Positions 36,092-45,517 of a DNA stretch of 64,000 nucleotides are shown here, one piece after another. A program made the position numbers and the translations under genes. The stretch covers positions 1 through 64,000 of the forward strand of contig CANRAO010000005.1 in assembly GCA_947628615.1 (NCBI GenBank), given 5' to 3'. The stretch's first letter is position 1. Each line of letters opens with the position of its first letter. The notes under the pieces are model-generated. The model worked only from the letters and a program-made list of their open reading frames with translations. It was not told the origin of the DNA and made no database searches. The DNA comes from an uncultured Clostridia bacterium. GTDB lineage: Bacteria > Bacillota > Clostridia > Oscillospirales > Ruminococcaceae.

Positions 36092-38142
36092 TATTTCAAC
36101 CTCCTGACTGAAAAATCTGAACCATTCTTTATTGCTATATGAAATGCATCTCCGTTATCGTTTGTCAAAGAAATATCTGTATTTTCATAAAGCAGTCTTT
36201 TATCATCATATAATATTTTCACGTTTGTGTCAAACAGCGAACTTTTCAATGTCTTTGCACATTCAACAGTTGTTCCGCCATATGAAATCAAATATCCGCC
36301 GTCTTTTAAAACCTTAATTTCAAATCCGTTAGTTTTCAAAACAGTATTCTGTGATACATAGGTTATCTCGTCATCCGACAAGCCCTCGCTTGTCCTAAAT
36401 GAATTATCAATTTCAACGTATATTGCTTCTCTGTAATTTGAATTTACATTATTTGCATTATCATTGTTGATAAACAATGCCTTTACCGATTTGATACCGA
36501 ACTTCTCTATATAATTTTCACAAACAGACGACATCTTTCCTCTGCCATACAAATCTATTATAACAGCTTGCTCTCCCTTATACAATAGCAAAGCTTTAGA
36601 AACATTGTCAGATAAGAGAAAAAGATGAAGTGTGTCTCTATCCATAACAATTGACGCAGTTGTTCCGGCAACTACCAAAACAGCACTCATTATAACCGGC
36701 AAAAATGCAGTTTTAATACTGTTTCTGTATCTTATCAAAGCAGCCGCTGATATGATCACAGCCAGAACAACAAAACACTTTAAATAGATATTTCCCGTTG
36801 AAACATAGCTGAATGGAATTTTATTAAACAGACCGGCTAAATATAAAACTACTTTTATACCTAAACCTGCGGTAATCAGCAAAGGATTCGCAACGAAGGA
36901 TATTCCGCCAAAAAAGGCAACAACAACTGCAAGTGCCAATGCTATAGAGCATATTGGTATTAAGAGCATATTTGCAAGCGGTGAAATCAATGACACCTCA
37001 TTAAAGCAGAATATACTTAGAGGCAGCATACAAAGCGACAAAGTCAAAAGTGAAACTATGTTTTCTTTTAGAGATTTAAACCTGCCCTTGAAATTACACT
37101 CACGAACAACTAAAGGTGCGGCAACTCCTATTGAAAACGCTCCGCTCATAGAAAGAACGAATGATAAGTTTTTTATTAAAAAGGGATCAAACGCCGTCAA
37201 AAGCACTGCACAAAATCCAAGAGTGTTCAAAGTATCAGATTTTCTGTTAAACAAGTCTGACGCAAACACTACAGTCAGCATTATTCCTGCTCTTATAACC
37301 GAGCTTGACGCTCCTGAAAACACTACAAACACTGCAATAAAGGCTTCCAGAATGATAAATCTTATAATTCTTCCCAGCCTTAAAGCGTTTAGCAAAAACA
37401 AAATAATAGCCGTTATAATTACAAGATGCGTTCCCGAAACAGCAAAGATATGTCCTATTCCTGTTCTGTAAAGCGACAGCTTGACTGACTGTGACATCTC
37501 CGACTTATCACCGCAGAGCATTGCACCTATAAATGCACCTTCTTCACCGGGAAGTATGCTGTTTATTTTTTGAAACATAAAATCTCTGTAATGCATTATA
37601 TACCGCTTGAGAGAGAACGGAACATCCGTTACCCTAACATTTTTTGCATCAAAGCAATTAAGATAAATTTCCTTTGGCTTATAATAATCCTCTGATGTAA
37701 AGCTCACAGAATTCTCAATTTTCTGCATTGTTCCTGTAAACGCAATTTTATCATCGTAATCCATATCAGCCATATCGGTAAACACAACGATTTCAGCGCC
37801 TGTTTTTCCGTCTATCTTTCCCTTTAGCGTCAAAAGAACCTTATCAGACGGTTGCTCGTTTATATCAACTATTTTGCCTGAAAAGCCAACGCTTTTGTCA
37901 TTATATGAGATTATTTTATTATAGACAAGCTCTGTATATGTAATATTTGAGCATACCGCAAGTAATACAGGAATCGAAACAATCAGTATCAAAGGTCTCT
38001 TATTCTTTACAGCAAGAAATAACAGTACTGCAATCAAAAAAGCCGAAACTGCTATTATAACATTTTGTCTAACATTAAAAAATGAAGCGAGAAACAGACC
38101 GAAAAGATAAGAAAAACCTATCCACGCCATTTTTCGCTTCAT
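36091..38142 (-). CDS. comEC: ComEC/Rec2-type DNA channel protein with degenerate C-terminal domain
   Basis: 683 aa. N-terminal DUF4131-like membrane and OB part (about 1-180), the Competence domain (about 180-460: GAMLCGDKSEMSQSVKLSLY, GIGHIFAVSGTHLVIIT), and a C-terminal region where the metallo-beta-lactamase domain should be. There HLFLLSDNVSKALLL replaces the FLDVGQGDA line and ALFINNDNANN replaces TH-x-D-x-DH, so the metal ligands are lost. It forms the channel for single-stranded DNA in natural uptake. ATG 38142 follows AGGTGAT; longer frames run through a repeat. Overlaps holA by one base. Confidence 0.88.
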   Translation of the reverse strand: MKRKMAWIGFSYLFGLFLASFFNVRQNVIIAVSAFLIAVLLFLAVKNKRPLILIVSIPVLLAVCSNITYTELVYNKIISYNDKSVGFSGKIVDINEQPSDKVLLTLKGKIDGKTGAEIVVFTDMADMDYDDKIAFTGTMQKIENSVSFTSEDYYKPKEIYLNCFDAKNVRVTDVPFSLKRYIMHYRDFMFQKINSILPGEEGAFIGAMLCGDKSEMSQSVKLSLYRTGIGHIFAVSGTHLVIITAIILFLLNALRLGRIIRFIILEAFIAVFVVFSGASSSVIRAGIMLTVVFASDLFNRKSDTLNTLGFCAVLLTAFDPFLIKNLSFVLSMSGAFSIGVAAPLVVRECNFKGRFKSLKENIVSLLTLSLCMLPLSIFCFNEVSLISPLANMLLIPICSIALALAVVVAFFGGISFVANPLLITAGLGIKVVLYLAGLFNKIPFSYVSTGNIYLKCFVVLAVIISAAALIRYRNSIKTAFLPVIMSAVLVVAGTTASIVMDRDTLHLFLLSDNVSKALLLYKGEQAVIIDLYGRGKMSSVCENYIEKFGIKSVKALFINNDNANNVNSNYREAIYVEIDNSFRTSEGLSDDEITYVSQNTVLKTNGFEIKVLKDGGYLISYGGTTVECAKTLKSSLFDTNVKILYDDKRLLYENTDISLTNDNGDAFHIAIKNGSDFSVRRLK

Positions 38143-38190
38143 ATAAATCACCTGCCTTTGCTTAGCAAAGACCACCTTTCCTCGTAATTT

Positions 38191-38271
38191 GAGCCGGTTC
38201 CGGCTCTGCCGGAATTGCCCCATACTTTTGCGGCTAAGGCTCAAAAACGTGCGTGAAAAAATCTTTCACGC
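38191..38271 (+). repeat. dispersed non-coding repeat, copy 2
   Basis: Counterpart of 8933-9007 with better-kept arms: gagccggttccggctc, ccggaattgcc, acttttgcggc, aaaacgtgcgtgaaaaaa and a closing hairpin GCGTGAAA/TTTCACGC (38251-38271). On the minus strand this hairpin is followed by T-rich sequence and may end the HIT transcript. Confidence 0.5.
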
Positions 38272-38333
38272 TTAACACTATTCCTTTTTTGGAATACTTA
38301 CGTTTATCACTTTAAATAACAAACTTTAAGTTT

Positions 38334-38675
38334 TTAACCTGCAGGCCACTCCAGCTTTCTTCCTGCAAGAAGATGAAAATGTATATGAAACACCGTTTGA
38401 CCCGCTGTTTCACCGCAGTTATTTACAACTCTGAAACCGTCGTCAAGACCCTCATCTTCTGCAATTTTTGCAATGACCTCATAAATATGAGCAATAACCG
38501 CCGAGTTCTCAGAAGTTATTTTTGCCGCACTTTCTATATGCTCCTTTGGTATCACAAGATAATGAATTGGAGCCATTGGTTTAATATCCTTGAATGCGTA
38601 AACTAAATCATCTTCGTAAATCTTTGTGCTTGGAACTTCTCCGCTGATTATTTTGCAAAATAAACAATCGTTCAT
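38334..38675 (-). CDS. HIT-family nucleotide-binding protein
   Basis: 113 aa. Starts with the common MNDCLFCKIISGEVPST and has the histidine triad HIHFHLL near residue 98 with GQTVFH before it. HIT proteins hydrolyse AMP-linked compounds such as aminoacyl-AMP; the closest type is HinT/YcfF. ATG 38675 is used because AAAGGAAG lies 8 bases upstream. It begins 1 base after the alaS stop codon and so is in the alaS operon, fitting a role in removing misfired adenylates. Confidence 0.93.
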   Translation of the reverse strand: MNDCLFCKIISGEVPSTKIYEDDLVYAFKDIKPMAPIHYLVIPKEHIESAAKITSENSAVIAHIYEVIAKIAEDEGLDDGFRVVNNCGETAGQTVFHIHFHLLAGRKLEWPAG

Positions 38676-38676
38676 A

Positions 38677-41334
38677 TTAATCTTCCTTTCCTCCCAGCAT
38701 TTCTGTAACAAAGTCGCTTACCTTTGACAATGCTTCGTCAATTTTGAATTTATCGCCTATTCCTGCCATAGCCATATCAGGACGTCCTCCGCCCTTGCCG
38801 CCTGTTATTGCCGCAACCCTTTGAATGAGCTTTCCTGCATGAGCACCCATCTCCAATGCCTTCTTAGAGCATACCGCCAAAAACTGTCCTTTTTCGCTTC
38901 CCGTTCCTGCAAATACCGCTATTATTGGTTCGTCAAATGACTTTACCCTATCACCAAAACCTCTTAGGGTATCAGCAGTTGCGTTAGTAAACATTGTCGC
39001 CATGAGCTTAACTCCGCAAACCGATTTCCAGTTTTCAAGCATTTTTTCCATTTCTGATTCAATTATTCTTGATTTTAGTCTTGATATTTCCTTTTCGTAA
39101 TCCTTGACCTTATTGTTCAAAGATTGCGACCTCTCAACAAGTTCAGACGGAGTTTTAATTTTCAAAGCCGCCGCTGCCTCGGTTAAGAGAGTATTCATAT
39201 TACTTATATGTTTATACAGACCCTTACCTGTTACACCTTCTATTCTTCTTACTCCTGCCGCAACCGAATTTTCTGAAAGTATCTTAAACATTCCTATTTG
39301 CGATGTGTTAGACAGGTGTGTTCCTCCGCAGAACTCAACTGAAAAATCACCCATACTTACTACCCTTACAACATCGCCGTACTTCTCACCGAACAGTGCC
39401 ATAGCGCCCAGCTTTTTAGCTTCTTCTATTGGCATTTCCTCTGTCTTTATATCAATTGCCTCAAAAATCTTTTCATTTACCAAACGCTCGACCTCATTAA
39501 GCTCATCAAAGGTCATTGCTTCAAAATGTGAGAAATCAAATCTGACCCTGTCAGCGTCAACAAGCTGTCCTGACTGATGAACATGATCTCCCAGAACCTG
39601 TCTTAGCGCCGCCTGAAGCAAATGTGCGCATGAGTGGTTTCTCATCACAGACATTCTGTTTGAAGCATCAATCTTGAACTCAGCTTCCTGACCTGTTGAC
39701 AGCGCCCCCTCAACTACTTTTATCTTATGGGCAAACTTACCTCCCACTACCTTTTGCGTATCAAGGACTTCTGCCTTGCCTGTTTTGGTTGTGATAGTTC
39801 CTATATCGCCTGCCTGACCGCCGCTCTCGGCATAAAAAGGAGTTTTAGCACAGATAACATAAGCCTCATCGCCGCAGCCGGCATTTTCTATAAGCTCGTC
39901 ATCAGTTGCCAGATAATCTATTACTGAGGTAAGCTCGTTTAATTCATAGCCGACAAATTCAGTATGATAGGTTTTATCAATTGTCTGGAAAATAGTATCC
40001 TCAGCACCCATATATTTAGAGCCGCCTCTAGCCTTTCTTGCTCTTTCCTTCTGCTCGTTCATACACTCTGCAAAACCGCTCTCATCACAGGTGAAGCCTT
40101 TTTCCTCTAAAATTTCCTTTGTCAGATCAATCGGAAATCCATAAGTATCAGAAAGAGTAAAGCAGGATTTACCGTCAAGCTCGGTATTGCCGTTTTGAGT
40201 CATATCCTTTATATACTCGTCTAATATAGACATTCCCCTGTCGATGGTTTCATTGAAATTCTTCTCCTCGTTCTCAAGAAGTTTTGTAATATAATCGTAT
40301 TTCTCCTCCAGCTCCTCATACTCGCACTTAGAAGAATCCACAACAGTTTTAATAATATCTTTGATAAATCTTCCGTTAATGCCAAGCAGCTTCCCGTGAC
40401 GAACGGCACGTCTTAACAGCCGCCGCATTACATATCCTCTTCCCTCGTTAGAAGGTAGTACGCCGTCAGACGCCATAAACACAACAGAACGTATATGGTC
40501 GGTAATAACACGAATTGAAATATCCTTCTTGCTGTCTTTACCATACTCGCAGTCTGCTATTTCGCAAACCTTATCTCTTACAGCCTTTACCGTGTCAACG
40601 TCGAATATAGAATCAACATTCTGCATCATAGCGGCAAGACGTTCAAGTCCCATTCCCGTATCAATATTCTTCTGCTTGAGAGGTGTATATGTTCCGTCCT
40701 CGTGCCTTTCAAACTGCGTAAACACCAGATTCCAAAATTCCATATATCTGTCGCAATCACAGCCAACTGTACAGTCAGGCTTTCCGCAGCCGTACTCCTC
40801 ACCCCTGTCATAATATATCTCCGAACATGGTCCGCAAGGTCCGTCAATTCCTGCCTCCCAGAAATTATCCTCCTTACCCATCTTGAAAATCTTATCAAGA
40901 GGAAGACCTATCTTCTTATTCCAGATTTCCAAAGCCTCATCGTCATCTTCATAAACCGATACATAAAGACGCTCAACCGGTATCTCCAGAACCTGTGTAC
41001 AGTATTCCCAAGCCCACTCAATAGCCTCTTCTTTGAAATACTCGCCAAACGACCAGTTACCCAGCATTTCAAAAAAAGTTCCATGCCTAGCCGTTTTTCC
41101 GACATTCTCAATATCACCTGTTCTTATGCACTTCTGACAGTCGGTCATTCTCACGCAGGGAGGTTCGTCCTGCCCTGTGAAATACGGTTTCAGCGGTGCC
41201 ATACCTGCATTGATTAAAAGCAGACTGTTGTCATTCTGAGGTACAAGAGGAAAACTCTTTACTCTAAGATGTCCTTTGCTTTCAAAAAATTTTAAATAAG
41301 ATTCTCTAAGCTCATTAAGTCCTGTCCATTTCAT
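38677..41334 (-). CDS. alaS: alanyl-tRNA synthetase
   Basis: 885 aa, full length. Class II core with motif lines FFEMLGNWSFGEYFKEEAI and GMGLERLAAMMQ, the editing domain with HSCAHLLQAAL and CGGTH (zinc-binding His and Cys), and the C-terminal DHHA1 domain with FLAVCSKKA and GGKGGGRPDMA. It charges tRNA-Ala and edits Ser and Gly mischarges. AAAGGAAG precedes the ATG. A T-box leader lies upstream, and the HIT gene follows in the same operon. Confidence 0.97.
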   Translation of the reverse strand: MKWTGLNELRESYLKFFESKGHLRVKSFPLVPQNDNSLLLINAGMAPLKPYFTGQDEPPCVRMTDCQKCIRTGDIENVGKTARHGTFFEMLGNWSFGEYFKEEAIEWAWEYCTQVLEIPVERLYVSVYEDDDEALEIWNKKIGLPLDKIFKMGKEDNFWEAGIDGPCGPCSEIYYDRGEEYGCGKPDCTVGCDCDRYMEFWNLVFTQFERHEDGTYTPLKQKNIDTGMGLERLAAMMQNVDSIFDVDTVKAVRDKVCEIADCEYGKDSKKDISIRVITDHIRSVVFMASDGVLPSNEGRGYVMRRLLRRAVRHGKLLGINGRFIKDIIKTVVDSSKCEYEELEEKYDYITKLLENEEKNFNETIDRGMSILDEYIKDMTQNGNTELDGKSCFTLSDTYGFPIDLTKEILEEKGFTCDESGFAECMNEQKERARKARGGSKYMGAEDTIFQTIDKTYHTEFVGYELNELTSVIDYLATDDELIENAGCGDEAYVICAKTPFYAESGGQAGDIGTITTKTGKAEVLDTQKVVGGKFAHKIKVVEGALSTGQEAEFKIDASNRMSVMRNHSCAHLLQAALRQVLGDHVHQSGQLVDADRVRFDFSHFEAMTFDELNEVERLVNEKIFEAIDIKTEEMPIEEAKKLGAMALFGEKYGDVVRVVSMGDFSVEFCGGTHLSNTSQIGMFKILSENSVAAGVRRIEGVTGKGLYKHISNMNTLLTEAAAALKIKTPSELVERSQSLNNKVKDYEKEISRLKSRIIESEMEKMLENWKSVCGVKLMATMFTNATADTLRGFGDRVKSFDEPIIAVFAGTGSEKGQFLAVCSKKALEMGAHAGKLIQRVAAITGGKGGGRPDMAMAGIGDKFKIDEALSKVSDFVTEMLGGKED

Positions 41335-41387
41335 ATTAATTCTTCCTTTACGCTGTTTTAAATACGGCTTATAGCTTTTTACAATTA

Positions 41388-41626
41388 AAAAAACTTCACC
41401 CCAAAAATGGGACGAAGTTTAAATCCGTGGTACCACCCAAATTGCTGAAATTAAAATACTTCCAGCCGCTCTATGCCCTTAACGCAGACATACGTTGCGG
41501 TTTGCCGCAAAGCTCAGGGCAGCCACCGTATAGATTTTTGAAAACTTTCAGCTTGCGTTTCCTCTCTGAGAAAAATCTGATTACGGATAATTCCTTCAAC
41601 GCCGTAAATATTTATAATGATTTATT
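41388..41626 (-). promoter_or_regulatory. T-box leader of alaS with terminator
   Basis: On the minus strand: GAAGGAATTA, the AGAGAGG distal-loop line, then the specifier region GGCTGCCCTGAGC, and the T-box core GGGTGGTACCACGG (about 41440-41427). GCT (41523-41521) is the likely Ala specifier. The terminator AAACTTCgtCCC / GGGgtGAAGTTT ends in TTTTTTT at 41388. Uncharged tRNA-Ala should turn the leader to the antiterminator form. Confidence 0.9.
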
Positions 41627-41632
41627 AGCATT

Positions 41633-41661
41633 ATTATACCAAATTACTAAAAGTACGTCAA
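41633..41661 (-). promoter_or_regulatory. sigma-A promoter of the alaS T-box transcript
   Basis: Minus strand: TTGACG (41661-41656), 17 bp, TATAAT (41638-41633). The -35 overlaps the stop codon of the upstream membrane-protein gene. Confidence 0.87.
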
Positions 41662-42095
41662 GCCCCTGTGCCGATTTTTCTGACAAAAAGCGGTATTGCT
41701 TCATCGTGAAATATTTTGTTTCTTATAAAATTGTCAAGTGCAAAGCCTAACCACGATATAAGTATCCACAAAAGTGAAAAAGGTAAACATATCTGTCCTT
41801 TGAAGTTCATCGGCATATTTGAATAATCCCATACCTCAAGTCTCAGCCATATGTTCAGTATCTCTCCTGTTGCTAATTCCATAACCGTTATAAATATTGC
41901 CGAAATAAAACAAGCAGGTATCAAGCCTAAACCAAACGCCCTTTTATCATTGAGAATGTTTATAAATATCATACAAATCCCGCCCAGAAGCCCCATTGAT
42001 ATATGCGTGAAACCTCTGGACATAAGCTCAGTCATTCCGTATGCAAAGCAGCCAAATAAGAATACCGTCCATATTTTCAGCGATTCTCTTGCCAC
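41658..42095 (-). CDS. CmpB-type putative ABC permease (PF06541-like) membrane protein
   Basis: 145 aa, four or five hydrophobic segments. LRLEVWDYSNMPMNFKGQICLPFSL is close to the signature of the small membrane family annotated as putative ABC transporter type IV/CmpB. The name rests on old annotation and the true role is unknown. Start is GTG with GGAGGTGA 5 bases before it. Its stop codon falls inside the alaS promoter. Confidence 0.72.
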   Translation of the reverse strand: MARESLKIWTVFLFGCFAYGMTELMSRGFTHISMGLLGGICMIFINILNDKRAFGLGLIPACFISAIFITVMELATGEILNIWLRLEVWDYSNMPMNFKGQICLPFSLLWILISWLGFALDNFIRNKIFHDEAIPLFVRKIGTGA

Positions 42096-42193
42096 TCTTT
42101 CACCTCCGAATTGTTAGTCATAAAAATAGTTTACCCTTATCATCAACTTTTAAAAGGTGTAAATTGTGGCTGTTTTGCTGACAATTTTATAAC

Positions 42194-42224
42194 CAAAAAA
42201 TGAGCCCTTTCGGACCCATTTTTA
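42194..42224 (-). terminator. intrinsic terminator of the ABC transporter cluster
   Basis: Minus strand: ATGGGTCC-gaaa-GGGCTCAT followed by TTTTTTGG. It closes the 12-kb minus-strand cluster. Confidence 0.88.
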
Positions 42225-42234
42225 TTTGTCTATT

Positions 42235-42900
42235 CTACGCTACTATGTTTCCGTCGCTTATTTCGATAATCCTGTCGCATTGCTCGGCTACCTTCGGATC
42301 GTGCGTTACGATTATTACCGTTCTGCCCTGCTCGTTAAGCGACTTGAATAGCTCGATTATCTCTGCCGATGTCTTTGTGTCAAGTGCACCCGTCGGCTCG
42401 TCGGCTAGAATCATACTCGGCTCGTTTACTATTGCCCGAGCTATCGCTACCCTCTGCTTCTGTCCTCCCGACAGCTTGTTGCACGGCTTTTTTGCCAGCT
42501 CCTCAATCCCTACTGCTTTGAGTGCCTCAAGTGCCTTGCCCTTTTTGTTCTTGATCTTTTTCTTCGAGAACGACAACGGTATCATTACGTTTTCTATCGC
42601 CGAGAAATCTTCTACCAACGCAAAATCCTGCATTACCATTCCTATCTTTTCGTTGCGGATTTTTGCATACTGACGCTCAGACAGCTTCTTTACAAGTGTG
42701 TCGTCAATTGTGTATTCACCGTCCTGATAGTTGTCAATACACGCTAAAATGTGCAGAAGCGTTGACTTCCCCGCTCCCGACTTTCCAATAACAGCTACCA
42801 TCTCGCCGTCGTTGATCTCGCACGATACGCCGTGCAGTGCCTCGAACTCGTTCGCCTTCTTTGGATTGTAAACCTTTACAATGTCGTTGAGTTTTACCAT
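42235..42900 (-). CDS. ABC transporter ATPase of the MacB/LolD type
   Basis: 221 aa. Walker [10 protein letters not shown] (about 38-46), Q-loop [10 protein letters not shown], signature [14 protein letters not shown], Walker [13 protein letters not shown], and the H-loop VTHDP. It is the short form that pairs with FtsX/MacB-like permeases. It is the only ATPase in the cluster of nine permease genes, placed last, 34 bp after gene B5, so it presumably drives all A-B pairs or the others take ATPases from elsewhere. AGGAGG precedes the ATG. The same ATPase type accompanies lactococcin-972-group and other peptide exporters. Confidence 0.95.
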   Translation of the reverse strand: MVKLNDIVKVYNPKKANEFEALHGVSCEINDGEMVAVIGKSGAGKSTLLHILACIDNYQDGEYTIDDTLVKKLSERQYAKIRNEKIGMVMQDFALVEDFSAIENVMIPLSFSKKKIKNKKGKALEALKAVGIEELAKKPCNKLSGGQKQRVAIARAIVNEPSMILADEPTGALDTKTSAEIIELFKSLNEQGRTVIIVTHDPKVAEQCDRIIEISDGNIVA

Positions 42901-42934
42901 GATGTTTTCCTCCTATTTTAATTTATATTATTTA

Positions 42935-44176
42935 TTATTCTTCCTCTTTAAGCATCTCTTTTGCCTGTGCTCTGCCTATGATTATTGCAGGCATTACCGC
43001 TGACGCTATTATCGCTATGACTATTATTGCTCCGCAAGCCAACAGCTCGTTTCTGCCTATGCTTACAATTGACGCACTTATAATACCGCCCACAGTCATA
43101 AGCTTGAATACTACATACGCCAGCACCACCGACAGCACACAGCTGTAAAACACATTCCACATCTGTATGAAAATACACCTTTTTCGTGTCGCTCCCGATA
43201 CGGTGTATATACCGTAGTTTTTAAGCTGTTTGTTTGAGCTTATCGCACTCATACTGAAAATACTTACTATAATAAGTATAACTATTCCAACTATAAGTGG
43301 CATCATCATCATTTTTTGCTCATTTATTGATTTAACGCTTGCCTCTCTTATGTATTCGGTTTTCATATTCCACATTAAATCTATATCATCTTCAAACTTA
43401 TTGCCCAAATCAGCATAAATTTTCTCTAAATCATCTTGACTGTAGCCATCTTTAAATTTTACAAATGACATTCCTGGATAACCCAAATTTAAAACATTTT
43501 CTTTTGTAATAAAAAACAAATCATAATTTTTATTAAAAGAATTAAAATGTTCATTCATATAATAGTTTTGATACAAAGACTCTGCGTCTGTAACTTCATC
43601 AGTGCTTTCATAGAAATTTAAAATCTTTGCACCGTCACTTAACATTCCTACTATTCTAAATTTTAATTTTTGTGTATAACTAGGGTCCTCAGGACCAAAA
43701 ATAACCTCACATACATCTCCGACATCATATTCTTCACTATAACCAATTACCACATTTACACAGCCGTCTGATTCAGCTTCATATTTATCTAGCCATTCTC
43801 CCTTTTCAAGCAAGGGCTTATAATTATTTATAAACTTATCATCATAGCTGTTTGCATATATATCAGCACTTTTATTATTATAAAATTCATTATTATTGTT
43901 AGTAAAACCTTGACAGCTATTAAAAGAGTAAATACTATCAACATAATCAAGAGCTTCAACCTCATTAGATATTCCATAATTTGTTATCTTTGTGCAAAGT
44001 CCGTTCCCCTCTAAATATTCTTTTATAGGATTATAGAATTTTGAAATATATGCCGTTGAGGAAATGCTATAGACCATCAGAATAAGCACAGCGGTTATCT
44101 GTATAATAATAAATAAATTAAAAAATATATTTCTTTCAAATTCTTTAAAGCCGTATTTTGGTGCTGTGATTTTCAT
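42935..44176 (-). CDS. FtsX/MacB-like permease, B-type (B5)
   Basis: 413 aa. One transmembrane helix near 17-40, an extracellular domain (about 41-285), then three helices (about 288-312, 340-365, 380-402) as in MacB. B-type marks: FYNPIKEYL after helix 1, GEWLDKY, RIVGMLSDGAK and GIYTVSGATRKRC between helices 2 and 3. The last 129 residues differ from B1 (52206) by only two residues, and DNA identity is very high, while the outer domain is clearly diverged. AGGAGG lies in the end of gene A5, so both are coupled. Function: membrane half of an ABC exporter or extracellular-peptide resistance pump (inference). Confidence 0.88.
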   Translation of the reverse strand: MKITAPKYGFKEFERNIFFNLFIIIQITAVLILMVYSISSTAYISKFYNPIKEYLEGNGLCTKITNYGISNEVEALDYVDSIYSFNSCQGFTNNNNEFYNNKSADIYANSYDDKFINNYKPLLEKGEWLDKYEAESDGCVNVVIGYSEEYDVGDVCEVIFGPEDPSYTQKLKFRIVGMLSDGAKILNFYESTDEVTDAESLYQNYYMNEHFNSFNKNYDLFFITKENVLNLGYPGMSFVKFKDGYSQDDLEKIYADLGNKFEDDIDLMWNMKTEYIREASVKSINEQKMMMMPLIVGIVILIIVSIFSMSAISSNKQLKNYGIYTVSGATRKRCIFIQMWNVFYSCVLSVVLAYVVFKLMTVGGIISASIVSIGRNELLACGAIIVIAIIASAVMPAIIIGRAQAKEMLKEEE

Positions 44177-44181
44177 ATATC

Positions 44182-45390
44182 TTACCTCCTGACCTTTAAC
44201 ATTTTAACAGGTGAGCGTGAAATGCTTGATATTATCATAATGTTCTGAATTATATATGTTACTGCAAGATATATCAGTATAAGCAAGCCATATCCCTTTA
44301 AAGTATACGCAAGCGATATATACGGGAACATATCAGCAATTTTCGGCAGAATTACAAAATGGAAGATACTTATGCAAACAACCGAATTAACTATACTATA
44401 AAATAACATTTCCAATATCAACATTCTCCGCAGTTTATTTTTAGTACAGCCGTTTATTCTGAATATAGACATCTGCTTGCGTCTTATTTCAATAACAAAC
44501 TTAAATAATGCCGCTATATTTATAGAGGATATTATCGCAATTATTATACTTATTGTCATTTTAGTCTTAAAAGTCTTTAAAACTTCTGCATCATATACAG
44601 GCATATCCGAATTATCATCTGAGACTAAATGTTCCCCAAAATATTTTTTTATTATATTTACCGCCTTATTATACTCATTCTTATAAAGTATCTGCTTCAT
44701 TTCAATTTCTGGAAAGTTTGTTACTTTTGCATCTAAAGGCATAACAGTATAAGGTATATAATACTCAAAATTAGACATTTTAGTAAAGCCTACAACTTCA
44801 AAGGTACCCTCCGGCAAATCTATGTACTTCTTTCCGTTCCTATCATATGCCTGATATTCAAAATCCTTTGGGCTTACCTCATCATTATAATCATAGTTAA
44901 GCTCATCCTCAATTTCCTTATAGCACTCAATAGGAGCAACACATACCTTTGCAGCATTGTCATAATCTTTTTTGTTTAAATATCTTCCGTTATACCATTC
45001 CCCATATATCTCAAGGTTATGTCCAATATCATACATCTGCCAGCCGTTATCATAAGACAGAGACATATAATAGCCGTTGCAATTAAAACTAACATCACCA
45101 ATCTTATTTCCAAGAGCCTCACCAAACTCAGTAATAAAGGAAAAAACTAATTCATTAGAAATAGAATTATCTTCATCAATATCTGATGCAAAATCAAATC
45201 TTAACCATTCCTGTTCTTCATTAATAGGCTTATTTGATGCAATATCTTTAACCTGCTGAGAATAATTTTGATAAATACCATATGAAAATATTATAAGCAT
45301 TAGACTTGTGATTTCACATATAACAAACACAGCAAAGATAACTTTGCTACGTTTTATAAACTGACCAATATTCTTAAACAAGTACCTCAT
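44182..45390 (-). CDS. FtsX/MacB-like permease, A-type (A5)
   Basis: 402 aa with the same one-plus-three helix layout. A-type marks: SYGIYQNYS at the end of helix 1, a short outer domain (about 45-275) with ECYKE and GTFEVVGF, and MSIFRINGCTKNKLRRM before helix 3. It is the close partner of A1 (53455) in sequence, roughly three quarters identical by eye. Next gene B5 follows after 5 bp. GGGAG lies 11 bases upstream of the ATG and a promoter sits at 45425-45453, so A5-B5-ATPase can be a separate transcript. Confidence 0.87.
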   Translation of the reverse strand: MRYLFKNIGQFIKRSKVIFAVFVICEITSLMLIIFSYGIYQNYSQQVKDIASNKPINEEQEWLRFDFASDIDEDNSISNELVFSFITEFGEALGNKIGDVSFNCNGYYMSLSYDNGWQMYDIGHNLEIYGEWYNGRYLNKKDYDNAAKVCVAPIECYKEIEDELNYDYNDEVSPKDFEYQAYDRNGKKYIDLPEGTFEVVGFTKMSNFEYYIPYTVMPLDAKVTNFPEIEMKQILYKNEYNKAVNIIKKYFGEHLVSDDNSDMPVYDAEVLKTFKTKMTISIIIAIISSINIAALFKFVIEIRRKQMSIFRINGCTKNKLRRMLILEMLFYSIVNSVVCISIFHFVILPKIADMFPYISLAYTLKGYGLLILIYLAVTYIIQNIMIISSISRSPVKMLKVRR

Positions 45391-45424
45391 AAATCTATGT
45401 CTCCCTGATATAATTCACTTATTA

Positions 45425-45453
45425 ATTATAACATTTTTCTAATGAAATAGCAA
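45425..45453 (-). promoter_or_regulatory. promoter of A5-B5-ATPase
   Basis: Minus strand: TTGCTA (45453-45448), 17 bp, TATAAT (45430-45425). The block TAGAAAAATGTTATAATT is shared with the A1 promoter. A nearby inverted repeat ATTTCTA / TAGAAAT (about 45459-45478) may be an operator. Confidence 0.6.
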
Positions 45454-45517
45454 TAATATTTCTAGATTTTTTAGAAATTTGCATAAATAGATTGTGGAGA
45501 TTTAGTATAACATTCTA

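Noticed and set aside
30833-38172. Shared palindromic word TTTGCTTAGCAAAGAC at 30833 and 38157
   Set aside because: A 16-base match in two places near gene starts; too short to claim an element or operator without more copies.
36091-38244. Longer comEC start at 38244
   Set aside because: The extra 34 residues run through a dispersed repeat and lack homology; ATG 38142 has AGGTGAT.
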